A stretch of 15,543 bases of DNA, from assembly GCA_964392615.1 (NCBI GenBank), contig CAYMRB010000236.1, forward strand, positions 1-15,543, written 5' to 3'. The translations under genes were made by a program, and so were the position numbers. Origin of the DNA: CAYMRB01 sp964392615 (GTDB lineage Bacteria > Planctomycetota > UBA8108). The notes under the pieces are model-generated. The model searched no databases. It was not told the origin of the DNA and saw nothing but the letters and a program-made list of their open reading frames with translations. Shown piece by piece: positions 1 through 6,880 of the stretch (position 1 is the stretch's first letter; each line of letters opens with the position of its first letter).

Positions 1-43
1 CGCTGCAACACACGGCGGGATCCCGATTCGCCCGTCGCGCGAG

Positions 44-167
44 CCAAGAGAAGAGGATTCACCACAGAGTCACGGAGAACACAGAGAAGCACGGAGAAGC
101 CCCCCCTCCTCTTCTCTGGCTTCCTCTTCTCTGTGCGCTCTGTGACTCTGTGGTGAGTCCTTCTTGG
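44..167. repeat. Long imperfect inverted repeat of the CACAGAG type
   Basis: The left arm (about 44-100) and right arm (about 111-167) are near reverse complements. The best core pairs CACCACAGAGTCACGGAGAA on the left with the complement of TCTGTGACTCTGTGGTGAG on the right. The outer ends CCAAG (44-48) and CTTGG (163-167) also pair, with small gaps between. Each arm is built from loose tandem copies of a CACAGAG/CACGGAGA heptamer-like unit, and the centre is a C-run (101-106). As RNA it would form a long hairpin. It lies downstream of the minus-strand gene ending at 359, so it could end that transcript, but it lacks a U-tract. I have seen this style of repeat between genes in environmental high-GC genomes; that is recollection, not a search result. 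Confidence 0.8.
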
Positions 168-358
168 TCTTTCGGGTTCGGATTCGACCCCGACCCCGAC
201 ACCCGATTCGAACTCAGCCCCGTTCGAAATCCGCGGCACGCTCCCCTGGCATAGCTTCCAGTCTGGGCCGCCGCCGTGGAGCGAGCGGGAGAGGGTGCGT
301 CATCTCGACCGCCTGCAGTCGTGAGCTTCCACTGCTACACCGTCGGCGCCCGACACCG
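168..358. other. Non-coding stretch with a GACCCC-rich short repeat
   Basis: No credible gene is seen in this stretch, nor in positions 1-43. Positions 181-211 hold two GATTCGA heptamers (181-187 and 205-211) around tandem GACCCC-like units, a low-complexity pattern. The GTTCGAAATCC at about 222-232 recalls a tRNA T-arm, but no matching stem or cloverleaf surrounds it. Open frames here have strongly Arg/Pro-biased translations on both strands, typical of GC-rich non-coding DNA. Confidence 0.6.
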
Positions 359-1183
359 TCACCACTCGGTGGCCACAGCGATGGCCCGCGAATAAGCCTT
401 GCGGCTGAAGAGACTCGTGACGGCATACGACGCGAACAGCACGCCACACGCACTGAAGAAGACGATCGCGACGTCACGCTCGTGCGGGTTCCATCGCCAT
501 ATCGATACCGTCACGACGATGGCGGCTTCAAAGGCCGTGAGCAACGCGAGCGCGGTCCGGGCCAGCTGACCGTACCCCCGAAACGAGTTGCGTGTCGGGT
601 CGAGAGCCGCAAGGCGCCTCTCTGACGAGGAGATCACATAGGCTCCGACAGCGAGGAAGATCCCGGGCCACGCGAGGACACCGAGGATCTCCGCGAGATC
701 ATTGCGCCGACTCGAGAACCAGAGAGTCACCAGGGGGGCGATCCAGGGCAGGAGGAGGTCCAGCAGAATCCACGCAGGCCAGTTGAGTTTCGTCTCGCCT
801 CTCGTGTCGCCTTGAAGCCGTTCGACACGTGCGGGACGGTCCTCGCTCGCTGTCACGTTGGGGGCCAAATGATCGTCACTCCAGTCGCTGCTGCCCGATA
901 CGTCGCCCGCGAGCTCTTCGCGTGCCTGTTCCCACTGCTCCCAGCAACACTCCGGGTCGATGTCTCGATATCCACGCTGTTCTTCGAACGCCGGAAGGTC
1001 TGACGGGTGCATCGCGACAACAGGAGCTTCGTCTCGTATGCGCAGGACTTCGCTCCTGGCGAGCGGTGCGCCCTTTTCGCGCTCCGCGTGGAGCAACGTC
1101 GCGACGAGGCTCGGGATGAAGACGAGCACGGTTTCTTCTGGATGCATCGCGGCAATTGTCGGATGGAAGTCGTGCTCCGACAA
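359..1183 (-). CDS. Unknown membrane protein with four C-terminal helices, possibly 5'-frameshifted
   Basis: I do not recognise a named family. The listed start is a TTG giving 274 residues. The first ~95 residues are soluble, with a pattern of short helices and a WEQWEQAREEL stretch. An acidic, probably disordered linker follows (about 95-135). Four hydrophobic segments come next (about 136-156, 166-185, 210-229 and 238-259), the middle two separated by an arginine-rich cytoplasmic-looking loop. This suggests an inner-membrane anchor with a soluble N-terminal domain. The frame stays open upstream to a stop at 1334-1336 with no ATG, GTG or TTG, yet its translation there still looks protein-like. 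An ATG at 1302 in another frame could supply the true N-terminus if a one-base shift occurred. An internal ATG at 1147 is another possible start. The gene diverges from the sialidase. Confidence 0.65.
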   Translation of the reverse strand: MSEHDFHPTIAAMHPEETVLVFIPSLVATLLHAEREKGAPLARSEVLRIRDEAPVVAMHPSDLPAFEEQRGYRDIDPECCWEQWEQAREELAGDVSGSSDWSDDHLAPNVTASEDRPARVERLQGDTRGETKLNWPAWILLDLLLPWIAPLVTLWFSSRRNDLAEILGVLAWPGIFLAVGAYVISSSERRLAALDPTRNSFRGYGQLARTALALLTAFEAAIVVTVSIWRWNPHERDVAIVFFSACGVLFASYAVTSLFSRKAYSRAIAVATEW

Positions 1184-1227
1184 GACTCGGAGGCTCTGTC
1201 GATTGAGATTCTCGAGCCGATCGCCGA

Positions 1228-1264
1228 CGATATCCTGATCAGGCGTTCGAGATCCTGATGGCGT
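1228..1264. repeat. Tandem direct repeat upstream of the sialidase
   Basis: Two copies of roughly CGA-(T/G)ATCCTGAT-(CA)-GGCGT occur at 1228-1246 and 1248-1264, with a period of about 20 bases. The first contains the perfect palindrome CCTGATCAGG (1234-1243). Two similar sites about two helical turns apart in a divergent intergenic region could be a regulator-binding site for the sialidase unit. They could equally be a small duplication within the 5' end of the minus-strand gene, where an out-of-frame 20-base step would explain its broken reading frame. Confidence 0.45.
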
Positions 1265-1285
1265 GTCTCGGGGGCGATCAGACGC

Positions 1286-1291
1286 AGGAGG
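1286..1291 (+). promoter_or_regulatory. Ribosome binding site deciding the sialidase start
   Basis: A perfect AGGAGG lies 9 bases before the ATG at 1301. It is only 3 bases before the in-frame GTG at 1295, so the ATG is preferred. Confidence 0.8.
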
Positions 1292-1300
1292 AATGTGGTC

Positions 1301-2860
1301 ATGGACGCCCTCTTGATCGGACTCATCTCGGCGCTACTCGCCTCTGCGCCCGACCTCGCCGCGACGCAGCGGCAGCGCGTCCACCCGGTCTTGATCCGCA
1401 ACGAGCACAACCCGCTCCTGAAGATCGAGATCGAATCGACGCGCAAGAGCTTCTTCTTCGAATCCGCTTCCGTTTCTCTCGCGGGCACCGACGATCTCGG
1501 CGACATCGAGAGCCTGCATCTTTTCTCCACGGCCGATCGCGGCGAGTTCTCGACGGCGGCTCGTGTCGGTGAATCTCTGCAGCCGGCCGACGTCGTCACG
1601 TTCCGCGGCAACGTGCGCTTGCGTTCGGGCAAGAACGTTCTCTGGCTTTCGTGCCGCCTGAAGCCTCGGGCCGATCTCGACCATCGCGTCGACGCTGCGT
1701 GCGTCCGTATCGAGACGAGCGCTGGCGCGGTCGCCCCGGTCGACAAGAGCCCCGGCGTGCGCCAGCGCATCGGCATCGCGCTGCGTCGGCATCGCGACGA
1801 CGGCGTGCACACCTATCGCATTCCCGCGCTGGCGACGACGCCGCGTGGGACGCTGCTCTGCGTTTTCGATGCACGCCGCAGGGCATCGCGCGATCTGCAG
1901 GAGGACATCGACATCGGGCTCGTACGGAGCGACGATGGCGGTCGTACCTGGAAGCCGTTGCAGATCGTGATGGACATGGGCGAGTACGGCAACTTGCCGC
2001 AGGAGCAGAACGGCTGCAGCGATCCGGGCATCGTCGTCGATCCCGTCACCGGCGAAATCTTCGTGTTCGCCGTGTGGACCTGGGGACGTCCCGGCACGCA
2101 CCAGTGGCGCGAGGGCGGCTCGGAGCCCGGTTTCGAGATCGGCAAGACGGCGCAGTTCCTGATGGTGCGGTCGCGCGACGAAGGCGCGACGTGGAGCGCG
2201 CCGGAGAACCTGACGAGGCGCATCAAGCGCGAGGAGTGGATTCTGCTCGCACCGTCGCCGCAGCAGGGACTCGCCCTCGCCGACGGCACGCTCGTGATGC
2301 CCGTCGAGGGACGGGACGGCCGCGACATCCGTTTCTCGACCGTCATGTTGAGCCGCGATCACGGCCGCAGCTGGAACGTGCAGACGCCGTACGCGCAGGT
2401 CAACACCGAGTGCCAGGCGGCGGTGCTCGGCGACGGTAGGCTGATGCTCAACTGCCGCTCGATGGCTCCGATGAAGTTTCGCACCGTCGTCGTGTCGTCC
2501 GACCTCGGCGCGAGCTGGACACCGCACCCGACGAACCGGACGGCTCTCATCGAGCCGAATTGCAACGGCAGCCTCTACCGCTTTGACTTCGAGCGCGGCG
2601 GCCGGAAGCAGCACGTTCTCCTCTTCGCCAACCCGCACTCGCAGACCGGCCGCGACCACCACTCGATCCAGGTGAGCCTCGACGACGGGGCGACCTGGCC
2701 GCAGGAGCACCGCTTGCTTCTCGACGAGGGGCGCGGTCGCGGCTATCCGAGCCTGAGCCGCGTCGACGCGCGACACGTCGGCATCGTCTACGAGGGCAGC
2801 CAGGCGGATCTCGTCTTCGAGTGCATCTCGATCGATGACATCGTCAGCACGCGTGAGTAA
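1301..2860 (+). CDS. Secreted exo-alpha-sialidase (GH33, BNR-repeat)
   Basis: Predicted to release terminal sialic acids from glycoconjugates outside the cytoplasm. The 519-residue product starts with a signal peptide (about 1-22). A beta-rich domain of about 25-150 resembles the N-terminal domain found on bacterial sialidases (BNR_assoc_N), and a six-bladed propeller fills the rest. YRIP at 172-175 supplies the first arginine of the carboxylate-binding triad. D198 sits 25 residues later, the spacing expected of the acid/base aspartate. Five Asp-boxes of the form S-x-D-x-G-x-x-W begin at about 210, 291, 351, 399 and 459. E370 in an NTECQ context and Y482 in RGYPSL fit the Glu/Tyr nucleophile pair. 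Length is normal for the family. The ATG follows a strong AGGAGG. The flavoprotein gene begins 4 bases after the stop, so the two are almost certainly co-transcribed. Sialidase identity is firm; the true substrate (sialic acid or another nonulosonic acid) is inferred. Confidence 0.93.
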   Translation: MDALLIGLISALLASAPDLAATQRQRVHPVLIRNEHNPLLKIEIESTRKSFFFESASVSLAGTDDLGDIESLHLFSTADRGEFSTAARVGESLQPADVVTFRGNVRLRSGKNVLWLSCRLKPRADLDHRVDAACVRIETSAGAVAPVDKSPGVRQRIGIALRRHRDDGVHTYRIPALATTPRGTLLCVFDARRRASRDLQEDIDIGLVRSDDGGRTWKPLQIVMDMGEYGNLPQEQNGCSDPGIVVDPVTGEIFVFAVWTWGRPGTHQWREGGSEPGFEIGKTAQFLMVRSRDEGATWSAPENLTRRIKREEWILLAPSPQQGLALADGTLVMPVEGRDGRDIRFSTVMLSRDHGRSWNVQTPYAQVNTECQAAVLGDGRLMLNCRSMAPMKFRTVVVSSDLGASWTPHPTNRTALIEPNCNGSLYRFDFERGGRKQHVLLFANPHSQTGRDHHSIQVSLDDGATWPQEHRLLLDEGRGRGYPSLSRVDARHVGIVYEGSQADLVFECISIDDIVSTRE

Positions 2861-2864
2861 CGAT

Positions 2865-5213
2865 ATGAAACCGCTCGCTCTTTCCATCGTTCTCGTCCTC
2901 TTCGTCTGCCGCGCAGCGGACGCTGCCGACGATCCGATTCTCCTCGAGGCCGAAGGCTTCTCCGACACCGGCGGCTGGGTCGTCGACCCGCAGTTCATGG
3001 ACCAGATGGGCTCGCCCTACTTGCTGGCCCACGGACTCGGTCGTCCGGTGGCCGACGCACAGACGACGGTCGACATCGCTGCAGCGGGAACGTATCGCGT
3101 GTGGGTTCGTACCAAGGACTGGGTCGCGCAGTGGAAGGCGCCCGGCACGCCCGGACGGTTCCAGGTGCTGTTCGGCGGTCGACCTCTGAGTGCGACGTTC
3201 GGCACCGTCGGTGCCGAGTGGCACTGGCAAGATGGCGGCACGGTCGAGCTCGCGCGCGGCGCCATGAAGGTCGCGCTGCACGACCTCACCGGTTTCGAGG
3301 GCCGCTGCGACGGGATCGTTCTGACTCGCGATCTCGAGTTTCGGCCACCGAATGCCGATCCGGCGATGGCCGCGTTCCGGCGCGCCAGCCTCGGAATGCC
3401 CGAGACGCCGGAAGCCGCTGGCGAGTACGACTTCGTGGTGACCGGCGGCGGCATCTCCGGCACGTGCGCGGCGTTGTCCGCGGCCCGGCTCGGCCTGAAG
3501 GTCGCGCTCGTTCAGGATCGACCGGTTCTCGGTGGCAACAACAGCTCGGAGGTGCGCGTCTGGCTGCACGGTGCGCGCAACAAGGCGCGATGGCCGCGCA
3601 TCGGCGACGTCGTGGCCGAGCTCGAGCAGAAGCGTCGCGCTCACTACGGTCCGACGAATACGGCGGACCTGTACGAGGACGACAAGAAGCTCGCGATCGT
3701 GCGCGCCGAGCCCAATATCGACCTTCTGCTCGAGCACCGCGTCAACGGCGTCGAGGCGGAGGGCGGTCGGATCCTCGCCGTCATCGCCCAGCACGTGCGG
3801 ACGAATCGTCGGCTGCGCATCGGCGGTCGCTGGTTCGCGGACTGCACGGGCGATGCGTGCGTCGGTGCGCTGGCAGGCGCGGACTTCGAGATTCAGAAGA
3901 CCGACCACATGGGGCCGTGCAATCTGTGGAACGTCTGCGAGTGCACGGACACGAACGCCATCAACACCGACACTTCCCGCGGCGATGAGCCCGTGCCGTT
4001 TCCCCGTTGCCCGTGGGCGCTCGACCTCTCGGACAAGCCGTTCCCCGGCCGCTCGAAGGTCAAGCCCGACCCCAACAAGCTCGGCGGCTGGTACTGGGAG
4101 AGCGGCTTCGACCGCGATCCGATCGCCGAGATGGAGTACGTTCGCGATTGGAACTTCCGCGCCATGTACGGCGCGTGGGACGCGTTGAAGAACGTCGACA
4201 AGGTGCTGCCGAACTACCAGCTGAACTGGTCGGCGCACATCCTCGGCAAGCGAGAGTCGCGGCGGCTGATGGGCGACGTCGTCCTCAGCGTCGACGATCT
4301 GAAGAGCGACCGCCAGTTTCCCGACGGCTGCGTGCCGACCGGCTGGTCGAACGATATCCACCACGCCGATCCTCGGTATGACAAGGGGTTCGAGGGCGAG
4401 GCATTCATCGCGCGAGCCGACTTCGGGGCGTTCCCCGCGCATAAGCAGAAGCGTCCGTTCTGGATTCCGTACCGCTCGCTGTACTCCCGCAACGTCTCCA
4501 ACCTGCTCATGGCCGGTCGGTGCATCAGCGTCGACCACGACGCGCTTGGCGCGGTGCGCGTCATGAGAACAGGCGGCTGCGAAGGCGAGGTCATCGGCAT
4601 GGCCGCCAGCGTGTGCAAGAAGCACGGCGTCGATCCGCGCGGGGTGTACGAGAAGCACCTCGCCGACCTCCAGGCGCTCATGGCGCGCGGCACCGGCAAG
4701 GTGCCGGCCCCGGACACCGAGGGGCCCGGACCGAAGCGACGCGTGGCGCTACAGACGCCGACGTGGCTGAAGTCCGCGGGTGCGAACATCGCGAGGACGG
4801 CGCGCGTGTCGATCCCCGGCGCGACCGAGTCCGGCGTCAAGACGCACCTCCTGCTGAACGACGGCAACGGCAGGATCGAGGACAACAGCGGCCGCTGGGT
4901 CTATCGCGGCGCGCTGCCGCACGTCGTGGAGCTCACGTGGGATCGGCAGGTCACGCTCGGCGCCGCGCGGATCATCTCCGGCTACTACTCTCGAGGCGAT
5001 GTCGTCGCGCCTGTGCGCGACTTCACGCTGGAGTGGCATGACGGCGAGACGTGGCAGAGCAGCGATGTCGACGTCCAGTCGAACAGCCGGCCGGCGTGGG
5101 CCGCGACGTTCTCGAGTGTGCAGACGCGGCGCGTCCGTCTGATCGTCAAGAAGACCCAGGACGACATCTCCCGCATCTGGGAGGTCGAGCTCTATCAGCC
5201 GGTCAAGCGGTAG
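2865..5213 (+). CDS. Exported FAD-dependent oxidoreductase (PF12831 type) with lectin-like ends
   Basis: A 782-residue exported flavoprotein. The chosen ATG gives a Sec-type signal peptide with likely cleavage after ADA at residue 20; an upstream in-frame ATG at 2835 would bury it and overlap the sialidase. Residues about 25-165 form a beta-rich, carbohydrate-module-like domain starting ILLEAEGF. The flavin domain starts at about 188 with the dinucleotide loop GGGISG (194-199), then GGNNSSE (223-229) and DCTGD (326-330). It closes with the FAD-site stretch AGRCIS..HDALGAVRVMRT..GCEG (about 550-577). Residues about 635-780 resemble an F5/8 type C (discoidin) sugar-binding fold. Members of this family are often labelled xanthan lyase in databases; nothing here supports lyase activity. 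No clear ribosome site precedes the ATG, so translation is probably coupled to the sialidase stop 4 bases upstream. A role in oxidising sugars in sialoglycans is inferred from context only. Confidence 0.88.
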   Translation: MKPLALSIVLVLFVCRAADAADDPILLEAEGFSDTGGWVVDPQFMDQMGSPYLLAHGLGRPVADAQTTVDIAAAGTYRVWVRTKDWVAQWKAPGTPGRFQVLFGGRPLSATFGTVGAEWHWQDGGTVELARGAMKVALHDLTGFEGRCDGIVLTRDLEFRPPNADPAMAAFRRASLGMPETPEAAGEYDFVVTGGGISGTCAALSAARLGLKVALVQDRPVLGGNNSSEVRVWLHGARNKARWPRIGDVVAELEQKRRAHYGPTNTADLYEDDKKLAIVRAEPNIDLLLEHRVNGVEAEGGRILAVIAQHVRTNRRLRIGGRWFADCTGDACVGALAGADFEIQKTDHMGPCNLWNVCECTDTNAINTDTSRGDEPVPFPRCPWALDLSDKPFPGRSKVKPDPNKLGGWYWESGFDRDPIAEMEYVRDWNFRAMYGAWDALKNVDKVLPNYQLNWSAHILGKRESRRLMGDVVLSVDDLKSDRQFPDGCVPTGWSNDIHHADPRYDKGFEGEAFIARADFGAFPAHKQKRPFWIPYRSLYSRNVSNLLMAGRCISVDHDALGAVRVMRTGGCEGEVIGMAASVCKKHGVDPRGVYEKHLADLQALMARGTGKVPAPDTEGPGPKRRVALQTPTWLKSAGANIARTARVSIPGATESGVKTHLLLNDGNGRIEDNSGRWVYRGALPHVVELTWDRQVTLGAARIISGYYSRGDVVAPVRDFTLEWHDGETWQSSDVDVQSNSRPAWAATFSSVQTRRVRLIVKKTQDDISRIWEVELYQPVKR

Positions 5214-5225
5214 AGCAGTTCGCGG

Positions 5226-5939
5226 CTACTCGGTCATCGCGAGGAAGATCTCCTCGAGATCGTCGCTCTTCCCCTCCGCGCGCAGCTCGGCGAGCGTTCC
5301 GTCGTACAGGAGCTCGCCCTCGTGGATGATTCCGAGCCGCGCGGCGATGTCCTCGGCGATGTCGAGAGAGTGCGTCGACATGAAGATCGTCACGCCGTCG
5401 CGAGCGCGCTCCTCGAGGAAATGGATCGCCGCACGGATGTTTCGCGGGTCGAGCCCGACCCACGGCTCGTCGACGATCACCACCTTCGGATCGTGAACGA
5501 AGCATGCGCAGAACGCGAGCCGCTGGCGCATGCCATGGGAGTACTGCGAGACGAGCTGGTTCGCCTCTTCCGTCAGGCCGAAGATCTCGAGGATCTCCTC
5601 GGCGCGCTGACGGATCCTCTCGCGTGGCATGCTGTAGAGGCCGCCGATGAAGTACAGGAACTCCCAGCCGCTCAGACGATCGTAGAGGTACGGGTGATCG
5701 GGAATGTAGCCGATGCGTTCCTTGGCGCTCACCGGATCGGCCGCGACGTCGATGCCGGCGATCTCGACCGATCCCGCCGTCGGGTACAGGAGCCCGGCCA
5801 TGACCTTCATCGTGGTGGTCTTGCCCGCGCCGTTGGGGCCGAGGAACGTGTAGAACACGCCCTCGCCGACCTCGAGAGAGAGATCGCGCACGGCGACCTT
5901 GTCGCCGTAGGTTTTGGTCAGACCATCGACTCGGATCAT
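5226..5939 (-). CDS. ABC transporter ATP-binding protein
   Basis: The 237-residue cytoplasmic ATPase powers the permease encoded upstream. Walker A GPNGAGKTT is at 34-42. The Q-loop region reads GYIPDHPYLY, with Asp at about 81 where Gln is usual; Asp or Glu occurs here in some ABC-2-type exporter ATPases, so this is probably not inactivating. The signature is YSHGMRQR (133-140), Walker B is VVIVDEP (153-159) and the switch histidine is H190 in STHS. Length and motifs match the CcmA/DrrA-like ATPases of ABC-2 exporters. Its ATG overlaps the stop of the membrane-anchored protein by an ATGA, showing translational coupling. It is the last gene of the minus-strand run and converges on the flavoprotein gene with only 12 bases between stops. 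The substrate cannot be told from sequence. Confidence 0.95.
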   Translation of the reverse strand: MIRVDGLTKTYGDKVAVRDLSLEVGEGVFYTFLGPNGAGKTTTMKVMAGLLYPTAGSVEIAGIDVAADPVSAKERIGYIPDHPYLYDRLSGWEFLYFIGGLYSMPRERIRQRAEEILEIFGLTEEANQLVSQYSHGMRQRLAFCACFVHDPKVVIVDEPWVGLDPRNIRAAIHFLEERARDGVTIFMSTHSLDIAEDIAARLGIIHEGELLYDGTLAELRAEGKSDDLEEIFLAMTE

Positions 5940-6859
5940 GACTCGTCGTCCTCGTTGGCCGCTGACTCGCGTGCATCGGTGCCGGGCGGATCGACGAAGC
6001 CCCGTCGCGCCTTGGCCTTCGACTTCTCGAGGCGCAACGTCATCTTGAACGGGCGCTCGATGCGCTGTTCGAGCACCTCGCCGCCTTCCGTGACGAAAGC
6101 GACAGAGCGCGCGCCGCGAAACACGGTCTCGACCTCGTAGACGTCGACCGCGACGCCGTCGAGCGCCCTCTCCTTCTTGGCGAGGACGGTGACGGTCGCA
6201 CGCTCGTCGCCGAGGCCGAGGCCGAGCGACGAGAGCGGATCGAACACGGTCACGCTATGCGTCTCGCCGACCTTGTAGCTCGCCAGCGGCACCGTGGGAG
6301 CCAGGCCGTTCGAGAGCGCGAGCTTGTCGAGCGGCATCGGGATCGTGACGAACGGTTTCTCAACCTCATCCCGGCGCAGCTCGATGCGGAATGTCTCGCC
6401 GTCCCGCTGGCCGCGCAGATAGAACGACATGCCGGACTCGAGGCGAGTGCCGTGCCGGATGCTCAGCGACAGATCGAGCCGCAGGCTGAGAGGCTCGAGC
6501 TTCTCGTCGAGGATCAGCCGGCCGACGACCTCGATTCGGTTGCTGTCGCCGAACCACTGTGTCAGCAGACTCGGCAGCGGCAGATTGCCGAGGTAGAGCG
6601 TGTCGACGGTCACTTGGTACTCGGTGCCCTCGATGGCGAGCACCTTTTCGACGCCGTAGCCGGTATAGCCCGCCTTCTTGCCGTTCGCCCAGATCGACAT
6701 CCACCGCTCGCGCAGGTGGGAGTTGCCGAGAAACTTGTCGAGCCCCGCGCGGTACTGGCCCTGGCGTTGGAACGCGATCTCGCGCTCGATGAGGAACGCG
6801 TTCATCATCAGCCAGAAGCCGACGATCGCGAGGGTGAGGATCCAGCCGAAGAGTCTCAT
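5936..6859 (-). CDS. Membrane-anchored, beta-rich protein of the ABC exporter operon
   Basis: I do not recognise a named family for this 307-residue protein. It has one N-terminal membrane segment (about 4-23) and then a long soluble part, so it is probably a signal-anchored protein facing the periplasm. From about 50 the pattern WMSIWANGKKAGY followed by alternating beta strands recalls the beta-sandwich region before bacterial transglutaminase-like domains and DUF3108-type proteins, but no Cys-His-Asp protease core is present. The last ~30 residues are charged (KSKAKARR, then an acidic tail ending NEDDES) and likely disordered. The gene starts 21 bases after the permease stop and ends inside the ATPase start codon. 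That position makes it a likely dedicated subunit or partner of the exporter, for example a substrate-handling or adaptor protein; this is inference from context. Confidence 0.85.
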   Translation of the reverse strand: MRLFGWILTLAIVGFWLMMNAFLIEREIAFQRQGQYRAGLDKFLGNSHLRERWMSIWANGKKAGYTGYGVEKVLAIEGTEYQVTVDTLYLGNLPLPSLLTQWFGDSNRIEVVGRLILDEKLEPLSLRLDLSLSIRHGTRLESGMSFYLRGQRDGETFRIELRRDEVEKPFVTIPMPLDKLALSNGLAPTVPLASYKVGETHSVTVFDPLSSLGLGLGDERATVTVLAKKERALDGVAVDVYEVETVFRGARSVAFVTEGGEVLEQRIERPFKMTLRLEKSKAKARRGFVDPPGTDARESAANEDDES

Positions 6860-6880
6860 CTGCGCAGTCTACCGTGTGAT

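Noticed and set aside
44..167. CRISPR array from repeated CACAGAG units
   Set aside because: Units are short, degenerate and adjacent, without spacers, and the two halves are inverted rather than direct.
200..240. tRNA-like GTTCGAAATCC
   Set aside because: No paired T-stem, acceptor stem or anticodon arm around it on either strand.
164..625. Plus-strand open frame covering the left intergenic region
   Set aside because: Arg/Pro/Ser-biased translation that crosses the repeat and then runs antisense to the membrane-protein gene.
1621..1640. Third copy of the GGCAAGAAC motif in the sialidase gene
   Set aside because: Only the core nonamer matches, it is explained by coding (SGKNV), and the TGCCC tail is missing.
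1334..2998. Long minus-strand open frame opposite the sialidase (about 554 codons)
   Set aside because: Translation is Val/Ala/Arg-rich without motifs, while the plus strand encodes a clear sialidase. It is a GC-driven shadow.
2844..4658. Long minus-strand open frame opposite the flavoprotein (about 604 codons)
   Set aside because: Antisense shadow of a well-supported FAD enzyme; composition is biased and no ribosome site is seen.
2865..5213. Xanthan lyase function for the flavoprotein
   Set aside because: That label is a known database habit for this family; no polysaccharide-lyase fold or motif is visible, while FAD-binding motifs are.
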